This document shows, in pieces, positions 17,519-26,552 of a DNA stretch of 64,000 nt (position 1 is its first letter; each line of letters begins with the position of its first letter). This stretch comes from Microthrixaceae bacterium (lineage in GTDB: Bacteria; Actinomycetota; Acidimicrobiia; Acidimicrobiales; Poriferisodalaceae), in assembly GCA_011523825.1 (NCBI GenBank), contig WTFX01000009.1:414420-478419 (forward strand), given 5' to 3'. The notes beneath the pieces were generated by a model. The model had not been told where the DNA came from. It saw only the letters and a program-made list of their open reading frames with translations, and searched no databases. The translations under genes and the position numbers were made by a program.

Positions 17519-20500
17519 TCAGCCGGTCGGCGCAGCGGTTCGGTCGGCTGCGCGCAGCCGGGAGGTCGCTTCGAAGTCGACGGATCGACCGTCGTCGCCG
17601 ATGACTACGCCGTAGTCGCGGCGGGCGCCCTCGACGCTGACGACGTCGTCCATGACGTCTCGCAGCACGGCGTCGGGCTCGCGCTCGAACGCGTCGCCCC
17701 AGCCGCCCCCGCCGGGCGTGTCGGCGATCATGCGTGCGGGACCCATCCGCTTCACGCCGTACTTGGGCGGCACGAACGTCGGGCCGTCGTGCTCCGCGTC
17801 GACGGGGACGATCCACTCCAAGCCGACGCCACCAGTGCCGCCGCCGCGCACACCGTGCCCGGTCGGCGTGTCCAGCCCCTCGGCCCGGAACGACCAGATG
17901 GCGGGCTCCAGAATGTCGGCCTCGTACCGCACGCCGGTGCCGCCGCGCCGCTGCCCCGGGCCGGCGTTGTCGCAGCGCTGCTCGTGGCGGACATACCGGA
18001 CGGGATACATCTGCTCGTGGAACTCCAGGTTCGGCAGGTCGAGGCCGCCGAGCGTGATGAGGTGCCCCAACTGCGGGAAGCCGTCACGCTCGGCGGTGGC
18101 GCCGGGCGTGGCCATCGCGTGCCACTGGTACATCACCCAGGTGGTGCCGTCGTCGCGGCGCCCGGCGACATGGCCGTGCATGGTCTTGGACCATGCGGCA
18201 CAGGCCCGGTCGGGGTCGGCGTGCGCGAGCGCCTGCCATACGGCGATCACGATCTCGTGGGCCACGAAGACCGTGTTCATCGTCATCGGCGCCGGCGGCA
18301 GAGCGTTCACGATGCTGCCCTCGGGGGCGATGATCGTCAGCGGCCGGTAGGTGCCCTCGTTGCGCGGGATCGATGTGTCGAAGAATGACGACACGGCCAG
18401 GAACACCGAGGAGTAGGTGTTGGCCAGCGAGCTGTTCTTGAAGCCGTCGATCTGCGGATCGGTGCCGGTGAAGTCGAGCGTCATCTCGTCGCCGTCGACG
18501 CTCAGGTGCACGCGCACGGCGATGTCGGCCGGACCGAAGCAGTCGTTGTCGGTGCGATCCTCGCCGTAATAGGCGCCGTCGGGCAGCTCGGTGATGGCTG
18601 CGCGCATGCGTCGCTCGCCGTGGGTGAGCACGCCGTCGAGGTAGGCCAGGTAGGGCTCGATGCCCAGTTCGGCCACCAGGCCGAGGACCCGCTCGGCACC
18701 GATGCGTGTGGAGCCCAGCATCGCCAGCAGATCGCCGTCGAGCAGTTCGGGCGTTCGGCAGTTGATGAGCAGCAGCTCCCACAGGTCGTCGCGGACCTTG
18801 CCGGCCTCGATCAGCTTCATGACCGGCAGCCGGATGCCCTCTTGCCAGATCTCGGTCGCCTCGGGGTTGTACGTGCCGGCGAGCCCGCCGCCGATGTCGG
18901 ACTGGTGGGCACGATTGCAGCAGAAGCCGACGAGCGTGGGCTCCCGGCCCCCCTCCTCAGTCCTGCCCCCATGCTCGCCCTCACGGGCGACGAAGACGGG
19001 CCTGGCGATGACCCAGTCGGGCAGGTGGTTGCCGCCGGCCACGTAGGGGTCCGACAGCAGGAAGACGTCCTCGGGATTGATGCGGTCCTCGTAGCGCTTC
19101 AGCAGCGCACGCACCGCGAAGCCGCCGCCGCCGGTGTGAATCGGGATGCCGTCGGCATTGGCCACGAGCGTCCCGTCAGGGGTGGTCACGTAGCAGGAGA
19201 AATCGTGGCTCTGGCTGAAGATGGTGCTGCGCGCCGTGCGCGTCATCACCCAGCCCATGTGCTTGCTGATCTGGTCGAGCCGGTTCTGCATGACGGCAAG
19301 CACGATCGGGTCAAGCTCGACCCCGTTCGACGCGCTGCGAACCCGGCCGGATTGGACGCTGCGGGAGACGGCCGCATCGCCCGACCCTGAGGCACTCTCG
19401 GTTTCATCGGTGGGTGCCAGATCGATGAACAGGTCACCGTTCGCATCAACCCACAGGCGGTCACCCGGTCGTGCCACGACCGTCGTGGTCAGCTCCTCGA
19501 CGAGTGCCGGTCCCATGATTCTTTGGCCGCGCCGCAGTACTTCGCCGTCGAACACCGGTGTGTCGCACCAGCCGAACGGGCCGTGCCAGACCGAGCGCCT
19601 CTCGATGGGCTCCGGATCACCCTCTGCTGGCTCCGTCTCGGAAGTAGCCACGTCACCCGTGCTCGCCCGTGCAACCAGACGAAGCGAGGCCACCATGATC
19701 GTGCCGTCCTGCTGGACGTGGCCGTACAGCCGCTGGTATTCGGCTTCGAAGGCGTCGCGCACCGCTGCAGCGTCGATCATGGACGGCTCGTTGCCGTATG
19801 CGGGAACGCGGATCGTCCACAACTGGCCGGGGTGATGCAGCTCCAGTTCGCAATCGAGCGTCACTTGGCTGGCTGCGAATCCCTCCCCGTCCATCACGTC
19901 GAGAGCCTGGGCACGCAGGCTCTCGAACCCGGCATCGATCTCGGCGAGATCCAGTTCGTCGAGCGAACCCATCAAGAAGCGGGTGAAATCCTGGCGAACG
20001 TCGGAGTGCAGCATCCCGATGGCGCACAGCGCGCCGGCGTCGCGGGGCACATAGACGCGCTCGCAGCCGAGTCCGGCAGCCACTGATGCGCCGTGCATCG
20101 GGCCGGCACCCCCAGCGGCGACCATCGTGAAGCGCCGGGGCGAGTGACCTCGCTCGATCGAGATGTGCTCGGTGGCGCTGAGCAGGTGCTGCTCGACCAC
20201 CTCCACGATGCCGGCGGCCGCCTCTTCGACGGTCATGCCGAGCAGTTCGGCGACGTGGGTGCGGATTGCCTCACGGGCGGCGTCGATGTCGAGGTCGAGG
20301 GTGCCGCCCGCCGATTTGCCCGGTCGCAGGCGGCCGAGTACGAGCTGGGCGTCGGTGACCGTCGGCAGCGTGCCGCCGTTGCCGTAGCAGGCAGGGCCAG
20401 GATCGGCCCCCGCGCCCTGCGGCCCCACGTAGAGCAGACCGGCCTCGTCGACTCCTGCGATGGTGCCGCCGCCCGCCCCGATCGTGTGAATGTCGATGGC

Positions 20501-21562
20501 CGGGGTGGAGACGTGGTAGCCGGCGATCATGATGTCGTCGCGGGTGTCCACCTCGCCGCCCGACATCAGCAGCACGTCGCATGACGTGCCGCCGATCTCC
20601 ATGGAGATCAGGTTCCCGGCGACAGCCGAAGTGTTCTCATCGGTGAGGAGCGCAGCGTCGGTGGCGTCGCGGTACAGGTTCAGGGCGCCGATCGCGGCGG
20701 CGGGGCCGCTGAGCAGCAGGTTGACGGGCCGCTCGGACACCTGGTCGACCGACGCCGCGCCGCCGTTGGACTGGACGAGCAGGATCGAGTGGCGCAATCC
20801 GGCGGCGGCGAGTTCGTCGTTCAACTTGCGCAGGTACGACACGATCTTCGGTGACAGCGAAGCGTTGACCACTGCGGTGGATGTTCGTTCGTACTCGCCC
20901 ATCAGCGATGAGACCGCTGTGGACGTGGTGACCCATGAGCCGTCCCACTGCTCGCGCACGGCGTCGGCGGCCGCACGCTCGTGGGCGTCGTTCACGAACG
21001 AGTTTATGAAGGCGATAGCGACCGCGTCGACATCGTGGCTGTCGAAGTGCTCAAGCACCGGGCCCAAGCCCTCCAGGTCGAGCGGAGCGTGCTCGCTGCC
21101 GTCGGCGTCGATGCGCCCGCCCAGCGTGGCTCTCAGATAGCGGGGCACGAGCACCGGCGCAAACGGAGCACGGTGATTCCACTGGTCCTCGCGCAGGCCG
21201 CGGCGGATCTCCAGCGCGTCGCGGAAACCCTCGGTGGCGATCAGCCCGACGGTCGCTCCCGTGCCTTCGAGCATCGTGTTGGTGGCCACGGTGGAGCCGT
21301 GCACGAACAGCGCGCAGCCTGCGAGCACCTCGCCCAGCGGCATGCCAATGTCCACCGCCACGCGAGCTAGCGCTGCGTGCACGCCCCGGCTCGGATCCGC
21401 AGGCACCGAGGGAACCTTGGCTACCCAGGTCGCGCCTTGCGCATCGGCCAGCACCAGGTCGGTGAACGTGCCCCCGACGTCCACGCCGATGCGCCACGGC
21501 GCGGCGGGCCGCCCTGGCGCGCTGTCCCTGCCGGCTGTGCCGTTGGGGGCAGGCATCGTCAT
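17519..21562 (-). CDS. fused hydantoinase A/B (5-oxoprolinase-like)
   Basis: 1347 residues joining two normally separate chains. Residues about 20-690 are HyuA: ATPase-like IGVDVGGTFTDLVL, FVHGSTVATNTMLEG, QSNGGAASVDQ and AAGGAGPMHG. After a linker, residues about 770-1340 are HyuB: QNRLDQISKHMGWVMTRTARS, DPYVAGGNHLPDW and RGGGTGGVGLEW. The same fusion order is known in eukaryotic 5-oxoprolinase; bacterial enzymes hydrolyse N-methylhydantoin, oxoproline or acetophenone-like substrates with ATP. ATG at 21562 gives the family start; earlier in-frame codons are unsupported. Confidence 0.88.
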   Translation of the reverse strand: MTMPAPNGTAGRDSAPGRPAAPWRIGVDVGGTFTDLVLADAQGATWVAKVPSVPADPSRGVHAALARVAVDIGMPLGEVLAGCALFVHGSTVATNTMLEGTGATVGLIATEGFRDALEIRRGLREDQWNHRAPFAPVLVPRYLRATLGGRIDADGSEHAPLDLEGLGPVLEHFDSHDVDAVAIAFINSFVNDAHERAAADAVREQWDGSWVTTSTAVSSLMGEYERTSTAVVNASLSPKIVSYLRKLNDELAAAGLRHSILLVQSNGGAASVDQVSERPVNLLLSGPAAAIGALNLYRDATDAALLTDENTSAVAGNLISMEIGGTSCDVLLMSGGEVDTRDDIMIAGYHVSTPAIDIHTIGAGGGTIAGVDEAGLLYVGPQGAGADPGPACYGNGGTLPTVTDAQLVLGRLRPGKSAGGTLDLDIDAAREAIRTHVAELLGMTVEEAAAGIVEVVEQHLLSATEHISIERGHSPRRFTMVAAGGAGPMHGASVAAGLGCERVYVPRDAGALCAIGMLHSDVRQDFTRFLMGSLDELDLAEIDAGFESLRAQALDVMDGEGFAASQVTLDCELELHHPGQLWTIRVPAYGNEPSMIDAAAVRDAFEAEYQRLYGHVQQDGTIMVASLRLVARASTGDVATSETEPAEGDPEPIERRSVWHGPFGWCDTPVFDGEVLRRGQRIMGPALVEELTTTVVARPGDRLWVDANGDLFIDLAPTDETESASGSGDAAVSRSVQSGRVRSASNGVELDPIVLAVMQNRLDQISKHMGWVMTRTARSTIFSQSHDFSCYVTTPDGTLVANADGIPIHTGGGGFAVRALLKRYEDRINPEDVFLLSDPYVAGGNHLPDWVIARPVFVAREGEHGGRTEEGGREPTLVGFCCNRAHQSDIGGGLAGTYNPEATEIWQEGIRLPVMKLIEAGKVRDDLWELLLINCRTPELLDGDLLAMLGSTRIGAERVLGLVAELGIEPYLAYLDGVLTHGERRMRAAITELPDGAYYGEDRTDNDCFGPADIAVRVHLSVDGDEMTLDFTGTDPQIDGFKNSSLANTYSSVFLAVSSFFDTSIPRNEGTYRPLTIIAPEGSIVNALPPAPMTMNTVFVAHEIVIAVWQALAHADPDRACAAWSKTMHGHVAGRRDDGTTWVMYQWHAMATPGATAERDGFPQLGHLITLGGLDLPNLEFHEQMYPVRYVRHEQRCDNAGPGQRRGGTGVRYEADILEPAIWSFRAEGLDTPTGHGVRGGGTGGVGLEWIVPVDAEHDGPTFVPPKYGVKRMGPARMIADTPGGGGWGDAFEREPDAVLRDVMDDVVSVEGARRDYGVVIGDDGRSVDFEATSRLRAADRTAAPTG

Positions 21563-21928
21563 CGCATCATTCTTGCAGCCGTAGCGTCGCGGTGACATCT
21601 GAGGATCGGCTGAGCACGCGACAAGCCTGTCCGCAACCAGGGTCGATATCAGAAAGGGATGACACGCTGGTAGGTGAGCGGCAGTGGGGACCACAACAAC
21701 AGGGGCAGGCGCATGGGCCGCGGTCCCCAATGGGTCGGCTATGTTCGCGGCTGACTATGTATGCGCGAACACTCCCCTGCGGGCTGCGATGGCGGGGTGC
21801 ATCATCTTGGCGCTGTTTGGGCGGGCAAAGCACGATGCCCGTCGGTGACATTGCTCGACACGTACTGCTGCCTGTCGGACGCTGTTTACATACTGAGTCG
21901 GTGAGACCGCAAGTTGGCTGACGGTGAA
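21563..21928. other. non-coding interval at the edge of a low-G+C island
   Basis: 366 bases between the divergent hydantoinase fusion and the first island gene. No credible gene is seen. It contains an 8-bp inverted repeat tggggacc (21685-21692) / ggtcccca (21722-21729) with a 29-nt spacer and the AT-richer patch gctgtttacatactgag just before the island gene, a plausible promoter zone without a confident -35/-10 pair. Confidence 0.4.
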
Positions 21929-22858
21929 ATGAGGATTGCAAGAATCGTGACTAGACCAACAAAGCTGGCTGGAGTAGTGGCAACTTTGGTTGCTTCTGCG
22001 ACAGTTGTAGCCGCATTGGCTGGGAGTGCCAGCAGCACTCCATCGCTTGCGGCGCAAGTTGCTCAGCAAGCCGGGCAACTGTCGGAGGCGGAATGCGCCG
22101 AGGCCATTGATGCGTATCGGTACCGAGGGCAGATTTTGGCACCGGAGGACCCGCTATTCGACGAATTGCAGACAATGCTAGACGGCTTAGCCCAGCAGGA
22201 GTCGATACAGGCCAATAGTTTCATCTCGGAAGCAATTCAAGCTGGATCTGTAGAGGCCGTTTGGTCCCTAGCGAATACCTGTAGTGAGGATGAACTTCCG
22301 CTGTTGAGTATTCCAGGTGTCCTTATAGGTAACGATGCAGTGGAGCAGCTTGACGGACGTACTGCTCTCGACAACGCCACTCTCGGCACTGTGCGTGCCA
22401 CGATCTTTGAAGATGCGGATCGTGAATTGGAGTGTGTCCATATATCCTCGTCACAAGGTTTGGGTGGGGGAGCCTGCAGCGATGAATCCATCGTGGTGGC
22501 TCAACTCCAACTTTGGTTTTGTGAGTCCAACCACAAGGCGGACATCAATCGCAAGGCTTCACCGTCAGAGGTATGTCGATCTGCAATACCGACAGCAGAC
22601 GGCAAGACATCTCCAGCAATGGTCATCGTGGGAGCAGCGGACGAATCACAGTTGACGGTCGCGTTGGCAGACGGACGCACACTGCAAGGGAGCACCCACA
22701 CAGTCCGAGGTATAGAGCGAAGATTCTTCGCGATACCGATCTCTGGACAACAGGATGCAGCGGTTGTTTCAGTTGAAGGAATATCTGACCTTGCAAGATC
22801 TGACAGCGGTGACGAAGATGGAGCCACATCGATACCTGACTCCGGATTTGAGGAATGA
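21929..22858 (+). CDS. exported protein of unknown function, island gene 1
   Basis: 309 residues from the ATG at 21929 (a TTG at 21914 is also in frame). An N-terminal signal sequence (RPTKLAGVVATLVASATVVAALAGSAS) precedes a mature domain with six or more cysteines, spaced to suggest disulfides (AECAEA, NTCSED, LECVH, GACSD, WFCES, VCRSA). The middle holds a HEAT/Sel1-like AVWSLANTC phrase but no true repeat. Codon choice is A/T-richer than neighbours. No homologue recognised. Its stop overlaps the next start (ATGA), so at least two genes form an operon. Confidence 0.6.
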   Translation: MRIARIVTRPTKLAGVVATLVASATVVAALAGSASSTPSLAAQVAQQAGQLSEAECAEAIDAYRYRGQILAPEDPLFDELQTMLDGLAQQESIQANSFISEAIQAGSVEAVWSLANTCSEDELPLLSIPGVLIGNDAVEQLDGRTALDNATLGTVRATIFEDADRELECVHISSSQGLGGGACSDESIVVAQLQLWFCESNHKADINRKASPSEVCRSAIPTADGKTSPAMVIVGAADESQLTVALADGRTLQGSTHTVRGIERRFFAIPISGQQDAAVVSVEGISDLARSDSGDEDGATSIPDSGFEE

Positions 22859-23343
22859 TGTTGATGAGACGCAAGATAGCCGCCCTTGCCACTGCGCTTC
22901 TGCTTGCTTCGCTGTTTTGGTTGCCCAGTGCGAACGCTGATCATGTGCCAACGAGCAGTGGGTACTACTACCCCTATTGTGCGACTTCATGGCAGACGTA
23001 TTGGCCTACCGGACAAATGCGTGTTTATTTTGATGCCAACACAAACTGGCTCAAATGGTGGCGATACCGTATGTACAACTATCCGACGCATAAGAACAAG
23101 AATGATCTGCTGATTAACGAATTCTGGGGTTGGGGCGGAACTTGGCATTGGGCTAAAGATAATCTCAGGAATTCAATGTCGGCTGGCATATATCGCCGCG
23201 TCCCAGATGTGTACAACGAACCAGCATTGGCGGGTCACATGAGTCACAACGACGAAGACTGGATATTTCGAACTGAGTTCATCTTCGATGTCCCGGGTTC
23301 TGATCCTTCCTGCTATACGATGACGTATCCTCCTCTGATTTAG
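22855..23343 (+). CDS. small aromatic-rich exported protein, island gene 2
   Basis: 162 residues. A clear signal peptide (MRRKIAALATALLLASLFWLP, cleavage probably after SANA) is followed by a mature chain unusually rich in Trp and Tyr (SGYYYPYCATSWQTYW, NWLKWWRYRMYNYPTH, EFWGWGGTWHWA) with two cysteines. In 22981-23040, 29 of 60 bases are G or C, against 43 of 60 in 20281-20340 of the adjacent hydantoinase. Overlaps the preceding stop by 4 bases. Aromatic clustering suggests carbohydrate or lipid-surface binding, but this is only a compositional hint. Confidence 0.65.
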   Translation: MMLMRRKIAALATALLLASLFWLPSANADHVPTSSGYYYPYCATSWQTYWPTGQMRVYFDANTNWLKWWRYRMYNYPTHKNKNDLLINEFWGWGGTWHWAKDNLRNSMSAGIYRRVPDVYNEPALAGHMSHNDEDWIFRTEFIFDVPGSDPSCYTMTYPPLI

Positions 23344-23388
23344 CTCGGCCCTCTCTGCTACTCCATACTCAATCTTGGATGTAAGGCT

Positions 23389-23949
23389 TTGCCCCGTTTA
23401 GAACGGCACATCGCAGCAGCCATGATTGTCTTGGTTGGGAGTACTAGCCTTTTTGCATGCAATGGCGGTGCCGAGGCAGATGTGTCCGTGATGACTCGCA
23501 TTCACGGAGTCTGGGAGGATCGAGTGGAGCGCTTGAGGGATTCGGCCTTGGTCAGAGTGTCGTACGAGGATGGCCAGGAATGTGTCGACGTAACGGTATC
23601 TACGCTGGCGATGCAGGTTGAATCCACCGGCGATGCCACGGGGAATGGTGGCAAATTCTGCGGCGTGAGGCGTTCAGAAGATAGTGTATGGCATGGCCTG
23701 TCAGGAGGGAACGTCTACGTGCCGCCTTCATACAGGGACCGTGGAGTCCAGGACAGTTTGACCCATGGCGATCTGATCTACGGCGTAGGTCCGCCGGGCC
23801 TAGACGCAGTCATAGTCACGAAGAATGATGTTGATTTAGTAGTGCACACCGACGAACGCGCTGGTACGGCAGTGTTCGTCGTCTGGTGGCGGGGTTCAGG
23901 AAATCCAGGCAGCGCGATACCGAAGGTGAGCGTTCGCCCTGCTCTGTGA
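23389..23949 (+). CDS. predicted lipoprotein, island gene 3
   Basis: 186 residues from a TTG at 23389 (taagg lies close upstream). The N-terminus gives a lipoprotein signal: HIAAAMIVLVGSTSLFAC with lipobox L-F-A-Cys24. The mature part carries two further cysteines (QECVD, KFCGV) and ends in a beta-rich segment (DLVVHTDERAGTAVFVVWW). Same direction and base composition as island genes 1 and 2, 45 bases after the second. No family recognised; the start codon is the least certain element, but the lipobox supports including the TTG. Confidence 0.55.
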   Translation: MPRLERHIAAAMIVLVGSTSLFACNGGAEADVSVMTRIHGVWEDRVERLRDSALVRVSYEDGQECVDVTVSTLAMQVESTGDATGNGGKFCGVRRSEDSVWHGLSGGNVYVPPSYRDRGVQDSLTHGDLIYGVGPPGLDAVIVTKNDVDLVVHTDERAGTAVFVVWWRGSGNPGSAIPKVSVRPAL

Positions 23950-24000
23950 ACCAACTGACCGTAGCGGTCTTGGCCACAACGGAGAGCACAGAAAGGCGAG

Positions 24001-25326
24001 ATGCGGGACGAAGACTGGAGCGCACCGCAGTCTGCGGCGCTGTACGAGCGAGCACAGCGCTCGATTCCCGACGGTTCGTCGAGGTCGATGCTGCTGCGGC
24101 GACCGCATCCCATCTATGTCGACCACGCCTCGGGCGCTTGGGTCACCGACGTGGACGGCAACCGCTACCTCGACTGCAACAACAACTTCGCCTCGATCAT
24201 CATCGGCCATGCCGACCCGGGGATCTCGGCTGCTGTAGCGGAGCGGATGGCACGCGGCTCGGCCTTCTCGCTTGCCAACGACGTCGAGATCGAGCTGGCC
24301 GAGTTGCTCTGCGAGCGCGTCGAGGGTTTCGACCTGATCCGTTTCTGCAATTCCGGCACCGAGGCGGTGATGGCCGCTCTGAAGGCCGCCCGGGCGTATA
24401 CGGGGCGCCCCAACGTGATCAAGGTGGAAGGCGCCTATCACGGCACCTACGACCACGCCGAGGCCAGCCTCGGAGCGGATCCCACCAACTGGGGAGACGC
24501 CGGAGCCCCCCGGACGGTGACCTACGCATTCGGCACACCGACATCGGTCGCCGAAGAGGTCGGCATCGTCGCGTACAACGACGCTGAAGGTGCCCGCGCC
24601 GCCATCGAGCGCGCCGGCGATCAGCTCGCCGCTGTGCTGGTGGACCCGATGCCGAACCGGGTCGGCATGCCCGACCTCGAGCCCGAGTTCATCACGGCAA
24701 TCCGGGAAGCCACGCGCAAAGTCGGCGCCCTGGTGGTGCTCGACGAGGTGATCACGTTCCGGCTGGGCCACGGGGGCATGCAGACACTGGCAGGCATCGA
24801 TCCGGACTTGACGACGCTCGGCAAGATCATCGGCGGGGGATTCCCGGTAGGCGCGATCGCCGGGCGCACGGGTCCGATGGAGACGTTCGTGCGGATCGAC
24901 GGCGACCGGGCCAAGGTGCCGTCGGGCGGCACGTTCTCGGCCAACCCGATCACGATGGCGGCAGGCCTCGAGACGATGACTCGCCTCGACCATGCGGCGT
25001 TCGCCCGGCTCGACGAAGCGGGAGCAGCGGTGCGCTCGGGTCTGCGGGAGCTCTTCGACCGGGAAGGGCTGGGCTGGCAGGTGACCGGCCGGGGCAGCCT
25101 GTTCCGGGTGCACCCCCACCAGCGCCACATCCGCAACTACCGCGACTCCTACCAGTCCAGCGACGAGAAGGCGGTCATCGAACAGTTCGGGCTGCGCATG
25201 CAGGCCAACGGCGTGTACTTCATCGGCGACAGCCTCGGATCGCTGAACTTGGCGACCAGCGATGGCGACATCGAGCACTTCTTGATGGCCGCAGCGGCGT
25301 CAGTGCCGGGGGATAATGGCGGGTGA
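24001..25326 (+). CDS. class III aminotransferase, HemL-like (copy 1)
   Basis: 441 residues; PLP fold type I of the glutamate-1-semialdehyde aminomutase/class III group. Motifs: CNNNFASIIIGHADP, FCNSGTEAVMAALKAAR (phosphate binding, about 116-131), LVVLDEVITFR with Asp248, and Lys275 in LGKIIGGGFPVGA as the Schiff-base lysine. aaagg precedes the ATG. It shares TGATG with the next gene, a Rieske oxygenase, and is about as similar to the copy at 26553 as close paralogues are. True GSA aminomutase is unlikely because there are two copies in a catabolic setting with no heme gene nearby. Confidence 0.85.
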   Translation: MRDEDWSAPQSAALYERAQRSIPDGSSRSMLLRRPHPIYVDHASGAWVTDVDGNRYLDCNNNFASIIIGHADPGISAAVAERMARGSAFSLANDVEIELAELLCERVEGFDLIRFCNSGTEAVMAALKAARAYTGRPNVIKVEGAYHGTYDHAEASLGADPTNWGDAGAPRTVTYAFGTPTSVAEEVGIVAYNDAEGARAAIERAGDQLAAVLVDPMPNRVGMPDLEPEFITAIREATRKVGALVVLDEVITFRLGHGGMQTLAGIDPDLTTLGKIIGGGFPVGAIAGRTGPMETFVRIDGDRAKVPSGGTFSANPITMAAGLETMTRLDHAAFARLDEAGAAVRSGLRELFDREGLGWQVTGRGSLFRVHPHQRHIRNYRDSYQSSDEKAVIEQFGLRMQANGVYFIGDSLGSLNLATSDGDIEHFLMAAAASVPGDNGG

Positions 25327-26483
25327 TGCTCAAGACGCAACCCGACACACCGCCGGAACACGAGGCACCTGTCAGCATCGCGAAGGGCTTCGACCCCGAC
25401 CCTGCGAACTCGCTGTCACTGTACGCCGACGCGTACACCGATGCTCGGTGGCACGACCTCGAGCAGCGAGAAATCTTCGCTCGCAGCTGGCAGTGGGTGT
25501 GCCATGTCGAATCGGTGCGCATGCCCGGCGACTACGTGGCGCTTGAAGTAGCGGGCATGCCGCTTGCGCTGGTGCGAGGCAGTGACGGCCAGCTGAACGC
25601 CTTCTACAACGTTTGCCAGCACCGGGCGCACCACTTGCTGTCTGGCACCGGCAACACCGGCAGCATCGTGTGCCCGTATCACGGCTGGACCTATGACCTG
25701 GGCGGCCAACTGCATCGGGCCCGCGAGACCGATCATCTGACCGGCTTCGATCCGTCGCAGATCTGCCTGCAGTCCGTGCAGGTCGAGGAGTTCGGCGGAT
25801 TCGTCTACATCAACCTGGATCCGTCGGCTGCGTCACTGGCCGCCCAGTCCGGCGGACTCGGTGCCGAGATCGCTCGCTGGGCGCCCGATGTGAACGAACT
25901 CACGCACGTTCGCCGCTTCAGCTACGAGATCGCCTCGAATTGGAAGAACGTCGTGGACAACTTCCTCGAGTGCTACCACTGCCACATCGCCCACCCCGAC
26001 TTCGTGACGCTGGTGGAGATGGACACCTACCGCGTCACCACCCACGGCATCTACTCCAGCCACATGGCCCGCGCCGGCCACTCGGACAATTCGGCCTACG
26101 ACGTCGAAGGCTCCAGCGTCAAGGATCTCGCCGTGTGGTGGCTGTGGCCCAACACCTGCATGATGCGCTACCCCGGTCGCGGCAACTTCAGCATCATGCA
26201 GATGGTGCCCACCGGGCCCGAGACCACGCATGAGACCATCGACTACTACTTCGAGTCCCCGGAGCTGAGCCCCGCAGACATCGAGTCGATGCGCTACATC
26301 GACGAGATCCTGCAGCCCGAGGACATCGGCATCGTGGAGAGCGTGCAGAACGGGATGCGCACGCCGGCCTTCACCCAGGGGCGGATCGTGTGCGATCCAG
26401 ATGGATCCGGCCTCTCCGAGCACGGCGTGCACCACTTCCATGGTCTCGTGCTCGATGCCTACCGCCGCGCCGGCGCGGCCTAG
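25326..26483 (+). CDS. Rieske non-heme iron oxygenase, alpha subunit
   Basis: 385 residues. The Rieske 2Fe-2S ligands are Cys97-x-His99 (VCQHRAHH) and Cys116-x2-His119 (CPYHGW). The mononuclear iron site is seen in DNFLECYHCHIAHP with His218 and His223 as probable ligands. Start ATG overlaps the stop of the upstream aminotransferase (TGATG), so they are coupled. No reductase or ferredoxin partner adjoins it. Size and the ECYHCHIAHP form resemble quaternary-amine oxygenases (carnitine, stachydrine, glycine betaine) as well as phenylpropionate-type enzymes; the aminotransferase neighbours favour an amine substrate (inference). Confidence 0.88.
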   Translation: MLKTQPDTPPEHEAPVSIAKGFDPDPANSLSLYADAYTDARWHDLEQREIFARSWQWVCHVESVRMPGDYVALEVAGMPLALVRGSDGQLNAFYNVCQHRAHHLLSGTGNTGSIVCPYHGWTYDLGGQLHRARETDHLTGFDPSQICLQSVQVEEFGGFVYINLDPSAASLAAQSGGLGAEIARWAPDVNELTHVRRFSYEIASNWKNVVDNFLECYHCHIAHPDFVTLVEMDTYRVTTHGIYSSHMARAGHSDNSAYDVEGSSVKDLAVWWLWPNTCMMRYPGRGNFSIMQMVPTGPETTHETIDYYFESPELSPADIESMRYIDEILQPEDIGIVESVQNGMRTPAFTQGRIVCDPDGSGLSEHGVHHFHGLVLDAYRRAGAA

Positions 26484-26552
26484 TTGCCGTAGCCGTCCAT
26501 CAGGCGGGACGCATTCCGTCAGTGAGAACGGCGGCTCTGCGACACTGAGCCG

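Noticed and set aside
24001..25326. Annotation as glutamate-1-semialdehyde aminomutase for heme synthesis
   Set aside because: Two close copies next to a Rieske oxygenase and amidase with no other heme gene suggest a different class III aminotransferase function.
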